Of a stretch of DNA of 64,000 nt, positions 42,331-51,578 are shown piece after piece. The stretch comes from Virgisporangium aliadipatigenens (GTDB taxonomy: Bacteria > Actinomycetota > Actinomycetes > Mycobacteriales > Micromonosporaceae). The translations under genes were made by a program, and so were the position numbers. The first letter of the stretch is position 1, and every line of letters starts with the position of its first letter. Location of the stretch: assembly GCF_016863615.1 (NCBI RefSeq), contig NZ_BOPF01000036.1, forward strand, positions 1 through 64,000. Direction: 5' to 3'. Under the pieces are notes generated by a model that saw nothing but the letters and a program-made list of their open reading frames with translations, was not told the DNA's origin and did no database searches.

Positions 42331-43734
42331 GTGGTAGACGGACGAGTCAGCGCACCCCGGATCCGGGCCTCCCGGATCGACTTCGCACCACTGCGCCGCG
42401 AGCTGGAGCTTCCCACGGAGTTCCCGCTCGCGGCGCTGCGTGAGGCGGAAGAGGCGAGCCGGACCGAGCACGGCGACGGGCGGGTGGACCGGACGGATCT
42501 GGCGTTCGTGACGGTGGATCCGCCGGGTGCGCGGGATCTCGACCAGGCGGTCCGGCTGGAGCAGCGGGCCGGTGGCTACCGGGTGTACTACGCGATCGCG
42601 GACGTGTTCGCGTTCGTGGTGCCCGGGGGTGCGCTGGACGCCGAGACGCATCGGCGGGGGCAGACGGTTTACTTGCCGGACGGAAAGGTTCCGCTGCATC
42701 CGCCGGTGTTGAGCGAGGGCGCCGCGAGCCTGCTGCCGGACCGGGTCCGCCCGGCCGTCCTGTGGACGGTCGATCTGGACGCCGGCGGCGTCCCCACAAG
42801 CCATTCTGTCGAACGCGCGCTGGTGCGCAGCCGCGCCCAGTACGCGTATCCCGACCTGGAACGCGAGCTGCCGGAACCGGTCGCCCTCCTGCCCACGGTC
42901 GGCAAGCTGCTCATTGCCCGCGGGCTCGAACGCGGAGCCGTCGACCTGCCGCTGCCGGATCAGGAGATCGAGCCGGACGGGGACGGCTGGCGGCTCGAAC
43001 TGCGTTCGCCACTGCCGGTCGAGGAGTGGAACGCCCAGATCTCCCTGCTCACCGGCATGGTCGCCGCGAAGATCATGCTCACCGGCGGAACGGGACTGCT
43101 GCGCACCATGCCGCCCCCGCCGGAGAAGGCGATCACGCGCCTGCGGGCGGCCGCCGCGGCGCTCGACATCGACTGGCCGGCCGAGCAGCCGGTGGGTGAG
43201 CTGCTGGCGGCGATGCGCCCGGTGCACGCCCGCGAACTGGCCTTCGTCGAACAGGCCGGCGATCTGTTGAGCGGCGCGACGTACGAAGTTCCCGATGGAA
43301 GTTCGACCGGAAAGAACGAACACTCGGCGGTGGCCGCACCCTACGCGCACGTCACGGCCCCGCTGCGGAGGCTGGCGGACCGGTACGCGACCGAGGCGTG
43401 CCTGGCCCTGCACGACGGCCGGGAGGTGCCCGCGCACGTCCGGTCGGCGCTGCCGGAGCTGCCGGCGACGATGCAGCGCACCGCCCGCGTCACGAACGCC
43501 GCGGACCGCGCCGCCGTGGATCTGGTCGAGGCGGTGCTCCTGGCGGGCCGGGTCGGCGAGGTGTTCGAGGCGGCGGTGCTCGACGTGGAGGGTAGGCGCG
43601 GCACGATCGCCCTCGACGAACCGGCCGTCCGGGCGCGCTGCGACGGCGACCTGGCGCTCGGCACCCGCACCCGGGTGCGGCTGGTCGAGGCGGACCCGGC
43701 GACGCGGAAGGTGAGATTCGAGACCGCGGGGTAG
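42331..43734 (+). CDS. RNB-domain exoribonuclease (RNase II/R family)
   Basis: A 467-aa 3'-5' exoribonuclease. The catalytic RNB signature is DPPGARDLDQAV with Asp63, Asp69 and Asp71, followed by YAIADVFAFV and the later HSAVAAPYAHVTAPLRRLAD. It is shorter than RNase R, with no S1 domain or N-terminal cold-shock domains, like the actinobacterial single-domain RNB proteins. GTG start chosen; a TTG two codons earlier is possible. It is 29 bp downstream of the histone-like gene stop and 38 bp upstream of the F420 reductase gene. It degrades RNA; the specific substrate is unknown. Confidence 0.86.
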   Translation: MVDGRVSAPRIRASRIDFAPLRRELELPTEFPLAALREAEEASRTEHGDGRVDRTDLAFVTVDPPGARDLDQAVRLEQRAGGYRVYYAIADVFAFVVPGGALDAETHRRGQTVYLPDGKVPLHPPVLSEGAASLLPDRVRPAVLWTVDLDAGGVPTSHSVERALVRSRAQYAYPDLERELPEPVALLPTVGKLLIARGLERGAVDLPLPDQEIEPDGDGWRLELRSPLPVEEWNAQISLLTGMVAAKIMLTGGTGLLRTMPPPPEKAITRLRAAAAALDIDWPAEQPVGELLAAMRPVHARELAFVEQAGDLLSGATYEVPDGSSTGKNEHSAVAAPYAHVTAPLRRLADRYATEACLALHDGREVPAHVRSALPELPATMQRTARVTNAADRAAVDLVEAVLLAGRVGEVFEAAVLDVEGRRGTIALDEPAVRARCDGDLALGTRTRVRLVEADPATRKVRFETAG

Positions 43735-43772
43735 GCGTCACATTGTCGGCGGGGGCTGGTAAGACTGCTGGC

Positions 43773-44465
43773 ATGACCTTCGACCCGAGCGTGCTGCCCG
43801 ACGTGTCCGGCCTCTCCGTGGGGATTCTCGGCGGGACGGGCCCACAGGGGCGCGGCCTGGCCTACCGGTGGGCGCGGGCGGGTCAGGCGGTACGGATCGG
43901 TTCGCGCACGCGGGAGCGGGGCGAGGCGGCGGCCGCCGAGCTGGCCGGGATGCCGCACGTGCCGGACGGTGTGGTGACCGGTGGGGACAACGAGTACGCC
44001 TGCGCCGCCGATGTGGTGCTGGTGGCGGTGCCGTGGGACGGGCACGCCGACACGCTGCGTGCGCTGGCGCCGGTCCTTGCGGGGCGGATCGTCGTCGACT
44101 GCGTCAATCCGCTCGGGTTCGACAAGCAGGGCGCCTTCGCGCTGCCGGTGCCGGAGGGGAGCGCGGCGCAGCAGGCCCTGGCGTTGCTGCCGGGGTCGCG
44201 GGTGTGTGCGGCGTTCCACCACGTGAGCGCCGTGCTGCTGGCCGACCCCGAGGTGACCGAGGTGGATCTCGACGTGCTCGTGCTCGGCGACGACCGGGAC
44301 GCCGCGGCCGTGGTGCAGGCCCTGGCGATGCGCATCCCCGGCATGCGCGGGGTGTGGGCCGGGCGGCTGCGCAACGCCGGGCAGGTGGAGGCGTTCACGG
44401 CCAACCTCATCGCGATCAACCGGCGGTACAAGGCGCACGCGGGGATCCGGGTGACGGATGTATGA
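43773..44465 (+). CDS. F420-dependent NADP reductase (NpdG/Fno type)
   Basis: A 230-aa Rossmann protein. The NADP-binding motif is VGILGGTGPQGRGLAYRW (residues ~16-33), then RIGSRTRERG, the phosphate-binding arginine region. The family exchanges hydride between NADPH and coenzyme F420, a deazaflavin common in actinobacteria. The stop overlaps the start of the following P450 (ATGA), so reduced F420 may be made next to an oxidative pathway, although P450 does not use F420. No F420-dependent oxidoreductase gene is adjacent. Confidence 0.88.
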   Translation: MTFDPSVLPDVSGLSVGILGGTGPQGRGLAYRWARAGQAVRIGSRTRERGEAAAAELAGMPHVPDGVVTGGDNEYACAADVVLVAVPWDGHADTLRALAPVLAGRIVVDCVNPLGFDKQGAFALPVPEGSAAQQALALLPGSRVCAAFHHVSAVLLADPEVTEVDLDVLVLGDDRDAAAVVQALAMRIPGMRGVWAGRLRNAGQVEAFTANLIAINRRYKAHAGIRVTDV

Positions 44466-45649
44466 AATTCGATCCCTGGTCGCCTGAGTTCGTCGCGTAC
44501 CCGTACGAGGCCTACGCGGAGCTGCGTTCCACCGCGCCGGTGGTGTTCTTCGAGCCGACCGGGCAGTACCTGGTGTCGCACTACGCCGACGTCAACGCGT
44601 TGCTGCGGGACCGCCGGCTCGGGCGCACCTACCTGCACGTGGCGTCGCACGCGGAGTTCGGGCGGCCGGAGGATCCGCCGCATCTGGAGCCGTTCTGGCG
44701 GGTGATCCGGGACGGGATGCTCGACCGTGAGCCGCCGGATCACACCCGGCTGCGGCGGCTGGTGTCGGCGGCGTTCACGCCGAAGCGGGTGGCCGCGATG
44801 CGCCCCACCGTGGAGCGGCTGGCCGGTGAGCTGGTGGACGCGCTGGTGGCCGAGGGCGGCGGAGACCTGCTCGGCGCCGTCGCGGAGCCGTTGCCGGTGA
44901 CCGTGATCGCCGAACTGCTCGGGGTGCCGGCCGCCGACCGGGCGTTGCTGCGGCCGTGGTCCGCCGACATCTGCGGGATGTACGAGCTGAATCCGTCCCG
45001 CGCTGCGCAGGAGACGGCGGTGCGGGCGGCGATCGAGTTCGGGGACTATCTGCGGGGGCTGGCCGCGCAGCGGCGTCGGGAGCCGCGCGACGACCTGGTG
45101 AGCGCGCTGGCGAGGGTCGAGGGGCTCAGCGAGGACGAGCTGGTGGGCACCTGCGTGCTGCTGCTCAACGCGGGGCACGAGGCGACCGTCAACGTCACGG
45201 GCAACGGCTGGTGGTCGCTGTTCCGCAACCCGGCCGAGCTGGCCCGGCTGCGCGCCGAGCCGCGGCTGCTGCCGGGCGCCGTGGAGGAGCTGATGCGCTA
45301 CGACACGCCGCTGCAGATGTTCGAGCGGTGGGTGCTGGAGGACATCACCGTGCGGGGGGTGGACATCCCGCGGGGGAGCGAGGTGGCGCTGCTGTTCGGG
45401 TCGGCCAATCACGACCCGGCCGTGTTCGCCGATCCGGGGCGGCTGGACGTGGGGCGGGTCGACAATCCGCACCTGTCGTTCGGGGCCGGGATCCACTACT
45501 GCCTCGGTGCGGTGCTGGCGCGGATCGAGCTGGTGGCGTCGTTCGGGGCGGTACTCGCCAAGGCGCCGGGCCTGCGGCTGGTGCGCGAGCCCGAGTGGAA
45601 GCCGGGTTACATCATCCGTGGCCTGCGGGAGTTGGTGGTCGAGGTGTGA
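44462..45649 (+). CDS. Cytochrome P450 monooxygenase
   Basis: A 395-aa bacterial class I P450. The I helix has NAGHEATVN (acid-alcohol pair E-A-T), the K helix EELMRY, and the heme motif FGAGIHYCLGAVLAR with Cys347. The N terminus lacks a membrane anchor, so it is soluble and needs a ferredoxin and reductase, not encoded here. It is coupled to the preceding F420 reductase by a 4-nt overlap. In contrast to the P450 of the Ole-like operon, all catalytic landmarks are intact. The substrate is unknown. Confidence 0.9.
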   Translation: MKFDPWSPEFVAYPYEAYAELRSTAPVVFFEPTGQYLVSHYADVNALLRDRRLGRTYLHVASHAEFGRPEDPPHLEPFWRVIRDGMLDREPPDHTRLRRLVSAAFTPKRVAAMRPTVERLAGELVDALVAEGGGDLLGAVAEPLPVTVIAELLGVPAADRALLRPWSADICGMYELNPSRAAQETAVRAAIEFGDYLRGLAAQRRREPRDDLVSALARVEGLSEDELVGTCVLLLNAGHEATVNVTGNGWWSLFRNPAELARLRAEPRLLPGAVEELMRYDTPLQMFERWVLEDITVRGVDIPRGSEVALLFGSANHDPAVFADPGRLDVGRVDNPHLSFGAGIHYCLGAVLARIELVASFGAVLAKAPGLRLVREPEWKPGYIIRGLRELVVEV

Positions 45650-45717
45650 GAAATCCTGTTCCGACCGTTCCGGGTGCCGATGGGTCAGCGGACGGGTGAA
45701 CGGCGAACGGGGTTTCC

Positions 45718-47283
45718 ATGCTGTCTCTGACGCAGGGCATCGGGCGGAAGCTGGTGGCCTTGGCGCTCGCGGGAGTGCTGGCGGCCGCCGGGGTAGCCAT
45801 GATCGCCCAGTGGTCGACGGACAAGGTCACCCGCAGCGCGGACCGGGTGGCGACCATGCACGCCCTCAAGGCAGCCCTCAACCACCTCGACACCCGTGAG
45901 GCCGAACTGAAGGTCAGCGCCTACCGGTGCATCATCGAGCCCGACATCCAGGCGATCATCGACGAGCTGAAAGAGGACGCCGTGACGGTCGAGGAGGCCG
46001 TCGCCGCCGTGGAGGAACTCGACCTCCCGGCCGGCATCCGCAGCGAGTTCGCGGCCATCAAGCCGGACATCGAGGCGTTCACCACGTTCATCCAGCAGTT
46101 CGTCAACGACGCCAAGAGCAACCAGGCCTCCGTCATGCCCCGCGAGCCGGAGATCGCCGACCGCAATCACATCGTCGACGACCAGCTCGAGGTGCTGCAC
46201 GAGAAGGTCGACGCGGAGATCGAGGCGGCCACGCAGGATCTCGTGGACCTCAAGCGGACCGCGCTGATGATCGAGGTGCTGGTGGTGCTTGCCGCGGTGG
46301 TGGTCGTGCTCATCGTGGCGTCGGCGGTGGTGCGTTCGATCCTGAACTCCGTGCGCCGCGTCGGCGAGGTCGCGTACGCGCTGTCGCAGGGCGACCTGAC
46401 CAAGCGTTCCGGCGTCACCTCCAACGACGAACTGGGCCGCATGGCCGCCTCCCTCGACTCGGCGCTCGACGCCCTGCGCGACTCGGTGCGTGCGCTCGGC
46501 TCCGAGTCGGCGGCGCTCGCGGCGGCGTCGAGCCACCTCTCCGGCACGAGCGCGGGGATCGCCGACGCGACGTCGCAGACCAACACGCAGATCCACGAGG
46601 CGTCCAGCGCATCGAGCGCCGTCTCCGAACACGTCAGCAGCATCTCGGCCGGCGCGGAGGAGATGGGCGCCTCGATCGCCGAGATCGCCCGCAGCGCCGG
46701 CAACGCCGCTCAGGTCGCCACGGACGCCTCCCGGGAGGCCGAGGCGGCCAATGCCCGCGTGGAGCAGTTGGCGAACTCGTCGGCCGAGATCGGCAACGTC
46801 CTGAAGCTGATCACCTCGATCGCCGAGCAGACCAACCTGCTGGCCCTGAACGCCACCATCGAGGCCGCCCGGGCCGGCCACGCCGGGAAGGGGTTCGCGG
46901 TCGTGGCGAGCGAGGTCAAGGATCTGGCGCAGGAGACGGCGCGCGCCACCGAGGACATCGGCCGCCGGGTCAGCGCGATCCAGACGGACACCGCCGACAC
47001 GGCCGACGCGATCCGGCGGATGAGCGCCGTGGTGGCGGACATCAGCAGCCATCAGCAGACGATCGCGAGCGCGGTGGAGGAGCAGACGGCCACCACGCAG
47101 GAGATGCAGCGGGGGATCGAGGAGGCCGCCCGGGGCGCGCAGCAGATCTCGCGCAACCTGGTGGCGGTCACGTCGGCGACGTCGTCGGCGGCGGACGGGG
47201 TGTCGAACGCCGACCGCGCGGCCGCCGACCTGGCGAGGATGTCGGACAGCCTGCGCTCACTCGTCCAACGCTTCATCTACTGA
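45718..47283 (+). CDS. Methyl-accepting chemotaxis protein
   Basis: A 521-aa transmembrane receptor. TM1 is at residues ~10-32, an extracellular helical sensor domain at ~33-180, TM2 at ~183-205 ([20 protein letters not shown]), then HAMP and the coiled-coil signalling domain. The kinase-control hairpin reads [20 protein letters not shown], which is highly conserved. It implies a CheA/CheW pathway elsewhere and motility at some stage, such as swimming spores. The sensor domain resembles a four-helix bundle (4HB-MCP type); the ligand is unknown. Confidence 0.9.
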   Translation: MLSLTQGIGRKLVALALAGVLAAAGVAMIAQWSTDKVTRSADRVATMHALKAALNHLDTREAELKVSAYRCIIEPDIQAIIDELKEDAVTVEEAVAAVEELDLPAGIRSEFAAIKPDIEAFTTFIQQFVNDAKSNQASVMPREPEIADRNHIVDDQLEVLHEKVDAEIEAATQDLVDLKRTALMIEVLVVLAAVVVVLIVASAVVRSILNSVRRVGEVAYALSQGDLTKRSGVTSNDELGRMAASLDSALDALRDSVRALGSESAALAAASSHLSGTSAGIADATSQTNTQIHEASSASSAVSEHVSSISAGAEEMGASIAEIARSAGNAAQVATDASREAEAANARVEQLANSSAEIGNVLKLITSIAEQTNLLALNATIEAARAGHAGKGFAVVASEVKDLAQETARATEDIGRRVSAIQTDTADTADAIRRMSAVVADISSHQQTIASAVEEQTATTQEMQRGIEEAARGAQQISRNLVAVTSATSSAADGVSNADRAAADLARMSDSLRSLVQRFIY

Positions 47284-47319
47284 CCGCGCCCGGCGCGCGC
47301 CCGCGCCGGGCGCGGAGCG

Positions 47320-48153
47320 TCAGAACGTGTGGTCCACCGTCGGGAACGCCCCCGACCGCACCTCGTCCGAGAAGGCCGCCACCGCCGACGACAGCGCCCC
47401 GGCCAGGTCGGCGTACTGCTTCACGAAGCGCGGCATCTTCCCGGTCCGCAGCCCGGCCATGTCCTGCCAGACCAGCACCTGCGCGTCGGTGTCCGGCCCG
47501 GCCCCGATCCCGACGGTGGGGATCGGCACCTCCGCGGTGACCCGCTTCGCGACCTCGCCCGGCACCATCTCCAGCACCACGGCGAAGGCGCCGGCCTCGT
47601 AGACGGCGCGGGCGTCGGCGAGGACGTCCTCCGACGAGTCGCCGCGCCCCTGCACCCGGTACCCGCCGAGCGTGTGCTCCCGCTGCGGCGTGAACCCGAT
47701 GTGCGCCATCACCGGAATCCCGGCTCCGGTCAGGGCGGCGATCTGCGGTGCCACGTTGACGCCGCCCTCGAGCTTGACGGCCTGGCAGCCGCCCTCCTTC
47801 ATGAACCGCACGGCCGTGCGCAGCGCCTGCGTCGGCCCCTCCTCGTAGGAGCCGAACGGCAGGTCCCCGACGACGAGCGCGCGCGAGGTGGCCCGCACGA
47901 CGCCGCGGACCAGGAAGAGCAGTTCCTCGACGGTGACGGGAACGGTGGTCTCGTAGCCGTACACGTTGTTGGCGGCGGAGTCGCCGACCAGCAGGACGGG
48001 GATGCCCTGCTGGTCGAAGAGCGCGGCCGTGTACTGGTCGTAGCTGGTGAGCATGGGCCACTTCTCGCCGCGTTCCTTGGCGGCGAGCAGGTCACGGGCG
48101 CGTACGCGCCGGTTGACGACCCCGCCGTACAGCGACGGGATGGATGCGGACAT
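47320..48153 (-). CDS. panB: 3-methyl-2-oxobutanoate hydroxymethyltransferase
   Basis: A 277-aa first enzyme of pantothenate biosynthesis: transfer of a hydroxymethyl group from 5,10-methylene-THF to alpha-ketoisovalerate to give ketopantoate. Signatures: [32 protein letters not shown] and the KLEGG region; the Mg-binding Asp residues lie in VGDS and in the VGDLPFG motif. AAGGAGA precedes the ATG. It follows nadE on the same strand with 131 bp between, so NAD and CoA cofactor genes are neighbours, as in mycobacteria near glnA2. Confidence 0.95.
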   Translation of the reverse strand: MSASIPSLYGGVVNRRVRARDLLAAKERGEKWPMLTSYDQYTAALFDQQGIPVLLVGDSAANNVYGYETTVPVTVEELLFLVRGVVRATSRALVVGDLPFGSYEEGPTQALRTAVRFMKEGGCQAVKLEGGVNVAPQIAALTGAGIPVMAHIGFTPQREHTLGGYRVQGRGDSSEDVLADARAVYEAGAFAVVLEMVPGEVAKRVTAEVPIPTVGIGAGPDTDAQVLVWQDMAGLRTGKMPRFVKQYADLAGALSSAVAAFSDEVRSGAFPTVDHTF

Positions 48154-48204
48154 CGGCGTCTCCTTCCGACCTCGAGGCCGCTGGCGGTGCGGTCCCCGGG
48201 TACT

Positions 48205-48234
48205 GAGGCCCGTCCCATGAGGGGAGACGGGCTC
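48205..48234. promoter_or_regulatory. Hairpin between nadE and panB
   Basis: Near-palindrome GAGGCCCGTC with GACGGGCTC (9 paired bases with one bulge), upstream of panB on the minus strand. No T-run follows, so it is more likely an attenuating or RNA-stabilising structure than a terminator. Confidence 0.3.
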
Positions 48235-48284
48235 AGAAGAAGCCTCCCACCGTCCCGTCCGCTACCGGGGCGGAGTGCAAGATC

Positions 48285-50036
48285 TCACATGCCCTCGCGG
48301 AACCGGTTCGTGATGGGCAGCCGCCGGTCCCGCCCGAACGCCTTGATCGAGATCTTGGTGCCGGGCGCCGACTGCCGCCGCTTGTACTCGGCGATGTCGA
48401 CCATCCGCAGCACCCGGTCGACGAGCGCGGCGTCGTGCCCGTCGGCGATCAGTTCGTCGCGGCCGAGGTCGCCGTCGACGTAGCCGGTGAGGATGGCGTC
48501 GAGCTCCTCGTAGTCCGGCAGGGAGTCGGAGTCGAGCTGGTCGGGTCGCAGTTCGGCGCTGGGCGGCTTGGTGATGGAGTTCTCCGGGATGGGCGGGATC
48601 TCGCCGCGCCGGGCCGCTTCCGCGTTGCGCCAGGTGGCGAGCTTCCAGACCAGCGTCTTGGGAACGTCCTTCAGCGGGTTGAACGCCCCCACCGAGTCCC
48701 CGTAGAGCGTGGAGTACCCGACGGCCAGCTCGCTCTTGTTGCCGGTGGTCAGCACGAGCGGCCCCTCCTGGTTGGAGATGGCCATCAGGATCACGGCACG
48801 TACCCGGGCCTGCAGGTTCTCCGCCGCGAGGCCGCTCAGGTTGAGGGCACCCATGAAGGCGGCGACCATCGGCGCGATCTCCTGCACCCGGTAGTCGAGC
48901 CCGGTGCGCTTGGCCAGGTCGGCGGCGTCGTCGCGGGAGTGCTCCGAGGAGTAGCTGCTGGGCATGGAGACGCCGATGACGTTGGCGGCGCCGAGCGCGT
49001 CGACGGCGATGGCGGCCACCACGGAGGAGTCGATCCCGCCGGAGAGGCCGAGCGCGACGGAGCGCACGCCGTTCTTGCGGACGTAGTCGCGCAGCCCGAG
49101 CACCAGGGCCTGCCAGATCTCCGCCTCGTCGGTGATCCGCTCGGCGATGACCGGCGTCGGGGCGGGGGACGAGGGCGCCGCGAGCGTCTCCGAGAGGAAG
49201 ACCCGCTCCACCCACATCTCGCCGAAGTCGCCCTCGGTGTCGTCGTCGCTGGTGGGCAGGTCGAGCTCGGCGACGATGAGGTTCTCGGCGAACTGCGGCC
49301 CGCGCGCGACCAGCGTCCCGTCGGCGTCGACGATCATCGAGTCGCCGTCGAACACCAGCTCGTCCTGCCCGCCGACGGCGTTGACGTAGGCGACGGCCGC
49401 GCCGGCCTCGGCGGCCCGGCGGCGCACCAGGGGAAGGCGCACGTCGTCCTTGTTGAGCTCGTACGGGGAGGCGTTGATGTTGACGACGAGTCCGGCACCG
49501 GCGCGTCCGGCGACCGCGAACGGCCCGCCCGGCTGCCAGATGTCCTCGCAGATGGTGACGGCCACGTCGACCCCGCCGAGGCGCACGATGCGCAGGGTGT
49601 CGCCGGCGACGAAGTAGCGGTCCTCGTCGAAGACGCCGTAGTTGGGCAGGTGGTGCTTGTAGTAGCGGGTGATCACGCGGCCGTCGTGCAGGAGGGCGAG
49701 CGCGTTGCGGGGGCCGCGCGCGGGGTCCGCCTCGGCGCTGATCTTGGCGCGGCCGTCGGCGTCGAGGAAGCCGACCAGGACGGCGATGTCGCCGAGCCCC
49801 TCGTGCGCCAGGTCGGCGGCGAGCCGGACGAGTGCCTCGCGGGACGCGGCGACGAACGACTCGCGGAAGACGAGGTCCTCGACGGGGTATCCGGTCAGTG
49901 CCAGTTCGGGGAACGCGACCAGGTGGGCCCCGGCTTCCGCCGCCTTGCGGGTCCAGCCCCGGATGAGGGCCGCATTGCCTGGGATGTCGCCTACGGTCGG
50001 GTTGACCTGGGCGAGCGCGATGCGCAACGTGGGCAT
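48285..50036 (-). CDS. nadE: Glutamine-dependent NAD+ synthetase
   Basis: A 583-aa two-domain enzyme: N-terminal nitrilase/glutaminase (Glu44 in AFPELALTGYP, Lys127 in YYKHHLPNYG, Cys163 in TICEDIW) and C-terminal ATP-pyrophosphatase-type NAD synthetase (SGGIDSS at 332-338). It amidates nicotinic acid adenine dinucleotide with ammonia from glutamine through an internal tunnel. The length is as expected for the actinobacterial form. It is divergent from a glutamine synthetase gene and may share nitrogen-dependent control. Confidence 0.95.
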   Translation of the reverse strand: MPTLRIALAQVNPTVGDIPGNAALIRGWTRKAAEAGAHLVAFPELALTGYPVEDLVFRESFVAASREALVRLAADLAHEGLGDIAVLVGFLDADGRAKISAEADPARGPRNALALLHDGRVITRYYKHHLPNYGVFDEDRYFVAGDTLRIVRLGGVDVAVTICEDIWQPGGPFAVAGRAGAGLVVNINASPYELNKDDVRLPLVRRRAAEAGAAVAYVNAVGGQDELVFDGDSMIVDADGTLVARGPQFAENLIVAELDLPTSDDDTEGDFGEMWVERVFLSETLAAPSSPAPTPVIAERITDEAEIWQALVLGLRDYVRKNGVRSVALGLSGGIDSSVVAAIAVDALGAANVIGVSMPSSYSSEHSRDDAADLAKRTGLDYRVQEIAPMVAAFMGALNLSGLAAENLQARVRAVILMAISNQEGPLVLTTGNKSELAVGYSTLYGDSVGAFNPLKDVPKTLVWKLATWRNAEAARRGEIPPIPENSITKPPSAELRPDQLDSDSLPDYEELDAILTGYVDGDLGRDELIADGHDAALVDRVLRMVDIAEYKRRQSAPGTKISIKAFGRDRRLPITNRFREGM

Positions 50037-50151
50037 GAGACCTATCCTATTTCTAGATCATCCGGCCGCGGTGGGCTGCCGCGGTAAGCATGGGTACGGG
50101 TGAGGCCGGCGACAAGTTTCACTCCCGACAGGCTCCCGCTGCCAGGCCCGC

Positions 50152-50167
50152 GTAACGTGTGCGAAAC
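50152..50167 (+). promoter_or_regulatory. GlnR-like box upstream of glutamine synthetase
   Basis: GTAAC-GTGTGC-GAAAC matches the actinobacterial GlnR consensus gTnAc-n6-GaAAc exactly. It lies 48 bp upstream of the GTG of the glutamine synthetase gene, where a nitrogen-responsive activator or repressor would act. A second pair in the same spacing was not seen, so binding may be weaker. Confidence 0.55.
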
Positions 50168-50215
50168 AGCCGCCGGCAAGACTTTGGCCACCCGGATGCG
50201 GATGAGGGGAACGTC

Positions 50216-51577
50216 GTGGACCGTCAGCAGGAGTTCGTGCTTCGAACCCTCGAAGAGCGGGACATCCGCTTCGTCCGCCTGTGGTTCACCGACGTGCTCG
50301 GCACCCTGAAGAGCGTGTCCGTGGCGCCGGCCGAGCTGGAGGCGGCGTTCGACGAGGGTATCGGCTTCGACGGTTCGGCGATCGAGGGCTTCGCCCGGGT
50401 CTACGAGTCGGACATGGTGGCCATGCCGGATCCGACGACGTTCCAGGTGTTCCCGTTCGAGGGCGGCGGGTTGCAGCGCTCCGGCGGGGAGAGCGCCCGC
50501 ATGTTCTGCGACATCCTGCTGCCGGACGGCTCGCCGTCCTGGGCCGATCCGCGGCACGTGCTGCGCCGCGCGCTGTCGAAGGCGGCGGAGAAGGGTTTCA
50601 CCTTCTACACGCACCCCGAGATCGAGTTCTTCCTGCTCTCGGACATCCCGGACAACGGTGACCTGCCGACGCCGGTCGACGCGGGCGGCTACTTCGACCA
50701 CACCACGCACGCGGTCGCGCGGGACTTCCGCCGGCAGGCGGTGCTGTCGCTGGAGCGGATCGGCATCTCGGTCGAGTTCAGCCATCACGAGGTGGCGCCG
50801 GGCCAGCAGGAGATCGACCTGCGCTACGCCGACGCGCTGACGATGGCCGACAACATCATGACGTTCCGGCATGTGATCAAGGAGGTGGCGACCTCGCACG
50901 GGGTGCACGCCTCGTTCATGCCGAAGCCGTTCACGGATCAGCCGGGCAGCGGGATGCACACGCACCTGTCGCTGTTCGAGGGGGAGCGCAACGCGTTCCA
51001 CGACCCGGGCGACCCGTCGAAGATGTCGAAGGTGGGCAAGGCGTTCATCGCCGGGCTGCTGACCCACGCGCGCGAGTACACCGCGATCACCAACCAGTGG
51101 GTCAACTCCTACAAGCGGCTGTTCCCGCAGGCGCTGCCGGACCGGATCACCGAGTCGCCGGCCTACGTCTGCTGGGGCAACCTCAACCGTTCCGCGCTGG
51201 TGCGGGTGCCGGCCTACGGCAAGCCCAACTCCGCGCGGGTGGAGATCCGCTCCGTCGACTCGGCCTGCAACCCGTACCTGGCGTACGCGGTGCTGCTCGG
51301 CGCGGGCATGAAGGGGATCGAGGAGGGCTACGAACTGCCGCCGGGCGCCGAGGACGACGTGTGGTCGCTGTCGGACGCCGAGCGCCGCGCGATGGGCTAC
51401 CAGTCGCTGCCGGAGAATCTCGCCGAGGCGATCGACGTCATGGCCGGCAGCGAGTTCGTGGCCGAGGTGCTGGGCGAGCACGTCTTCGAGTTCTTCATCC
51501 GCAACAAGCGCACGGAGTGGGAGGAGTACCGCCGCGAGGTGACCCCCTTCGAGCGCAAGCGGTATCTCTCCCTCTAG
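50216..51577 (+). CDS. glnA2: Type I glutamine synthetase, GlnA2-like
   Basis: A 453-aa GS-I enzyme. Signatures: FDGSAIEGFARVYESDM, the ATP-binding KPFTDQPGSGMHTHLSL, and NRSALVRVP. The C-terminal region that normally carries the adenylylation Tyr (NLYDLPP-like) reads EEGYELPPGAEDDVWSL, typical of GlnA2 in Streptomyces and mycobacteria, where it acts as a gamma-glutamylpolyamine synthetase in S. coelicolor. The neighbours nadE, panB and glnE fit that gene order. Whether it makes glutamine or gamma-glutamylpolyamine cannot be decided. GAGGGGA precedes the GTG. Confidence 0.82.
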   Translation: MDRQQEFVLRTLEERDIRFVRLWFTDVLGTLKSVSVAPAELEAAFDEGIGFDGSAIEGFARVYESDMVAMPDPTTFQVFPFEGGGLQRSGGESARMFCDILLPDGSPSWADPRHVLRRALSKAAEKGFTFYTHPEIEFFLLSDIPDNGDLPTPVDAGGYFDHTTHAVARDFRRQAVLSLERIGISVEFSHHEVAPGQQEIDLRYADALTMADNIMTFRHVIKEVATSHGVHASFMPKPFTDQPGSGMHTHLSLFEGERNAFHDPGDPSKMSKVGKAFIAGLLTHAREYTAITNQWVNSYKRLFPQALPDRITESPAYVCWGNLNRSALVRVPAYGKPNSARVEIRSVDSACNPYLAYAVLLGAGMKGIEEGYELPPGAEDDVWSLSDAERRAMGYQSLPENLAEAIDVMAGSEFVAEVLGEHVFEFFIRNKRTEWEEYRREVTPFERKRYLSL

Positions 51578-51578
51578 A

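Noticed and set aside
43868-44461. Long N-terminal extension of the second P450 frame
   Set aside because: The extension overlaps the F420 reductase gene in another frame; the ATG with a 4-nt overlap gives a standard P450 N terminus.
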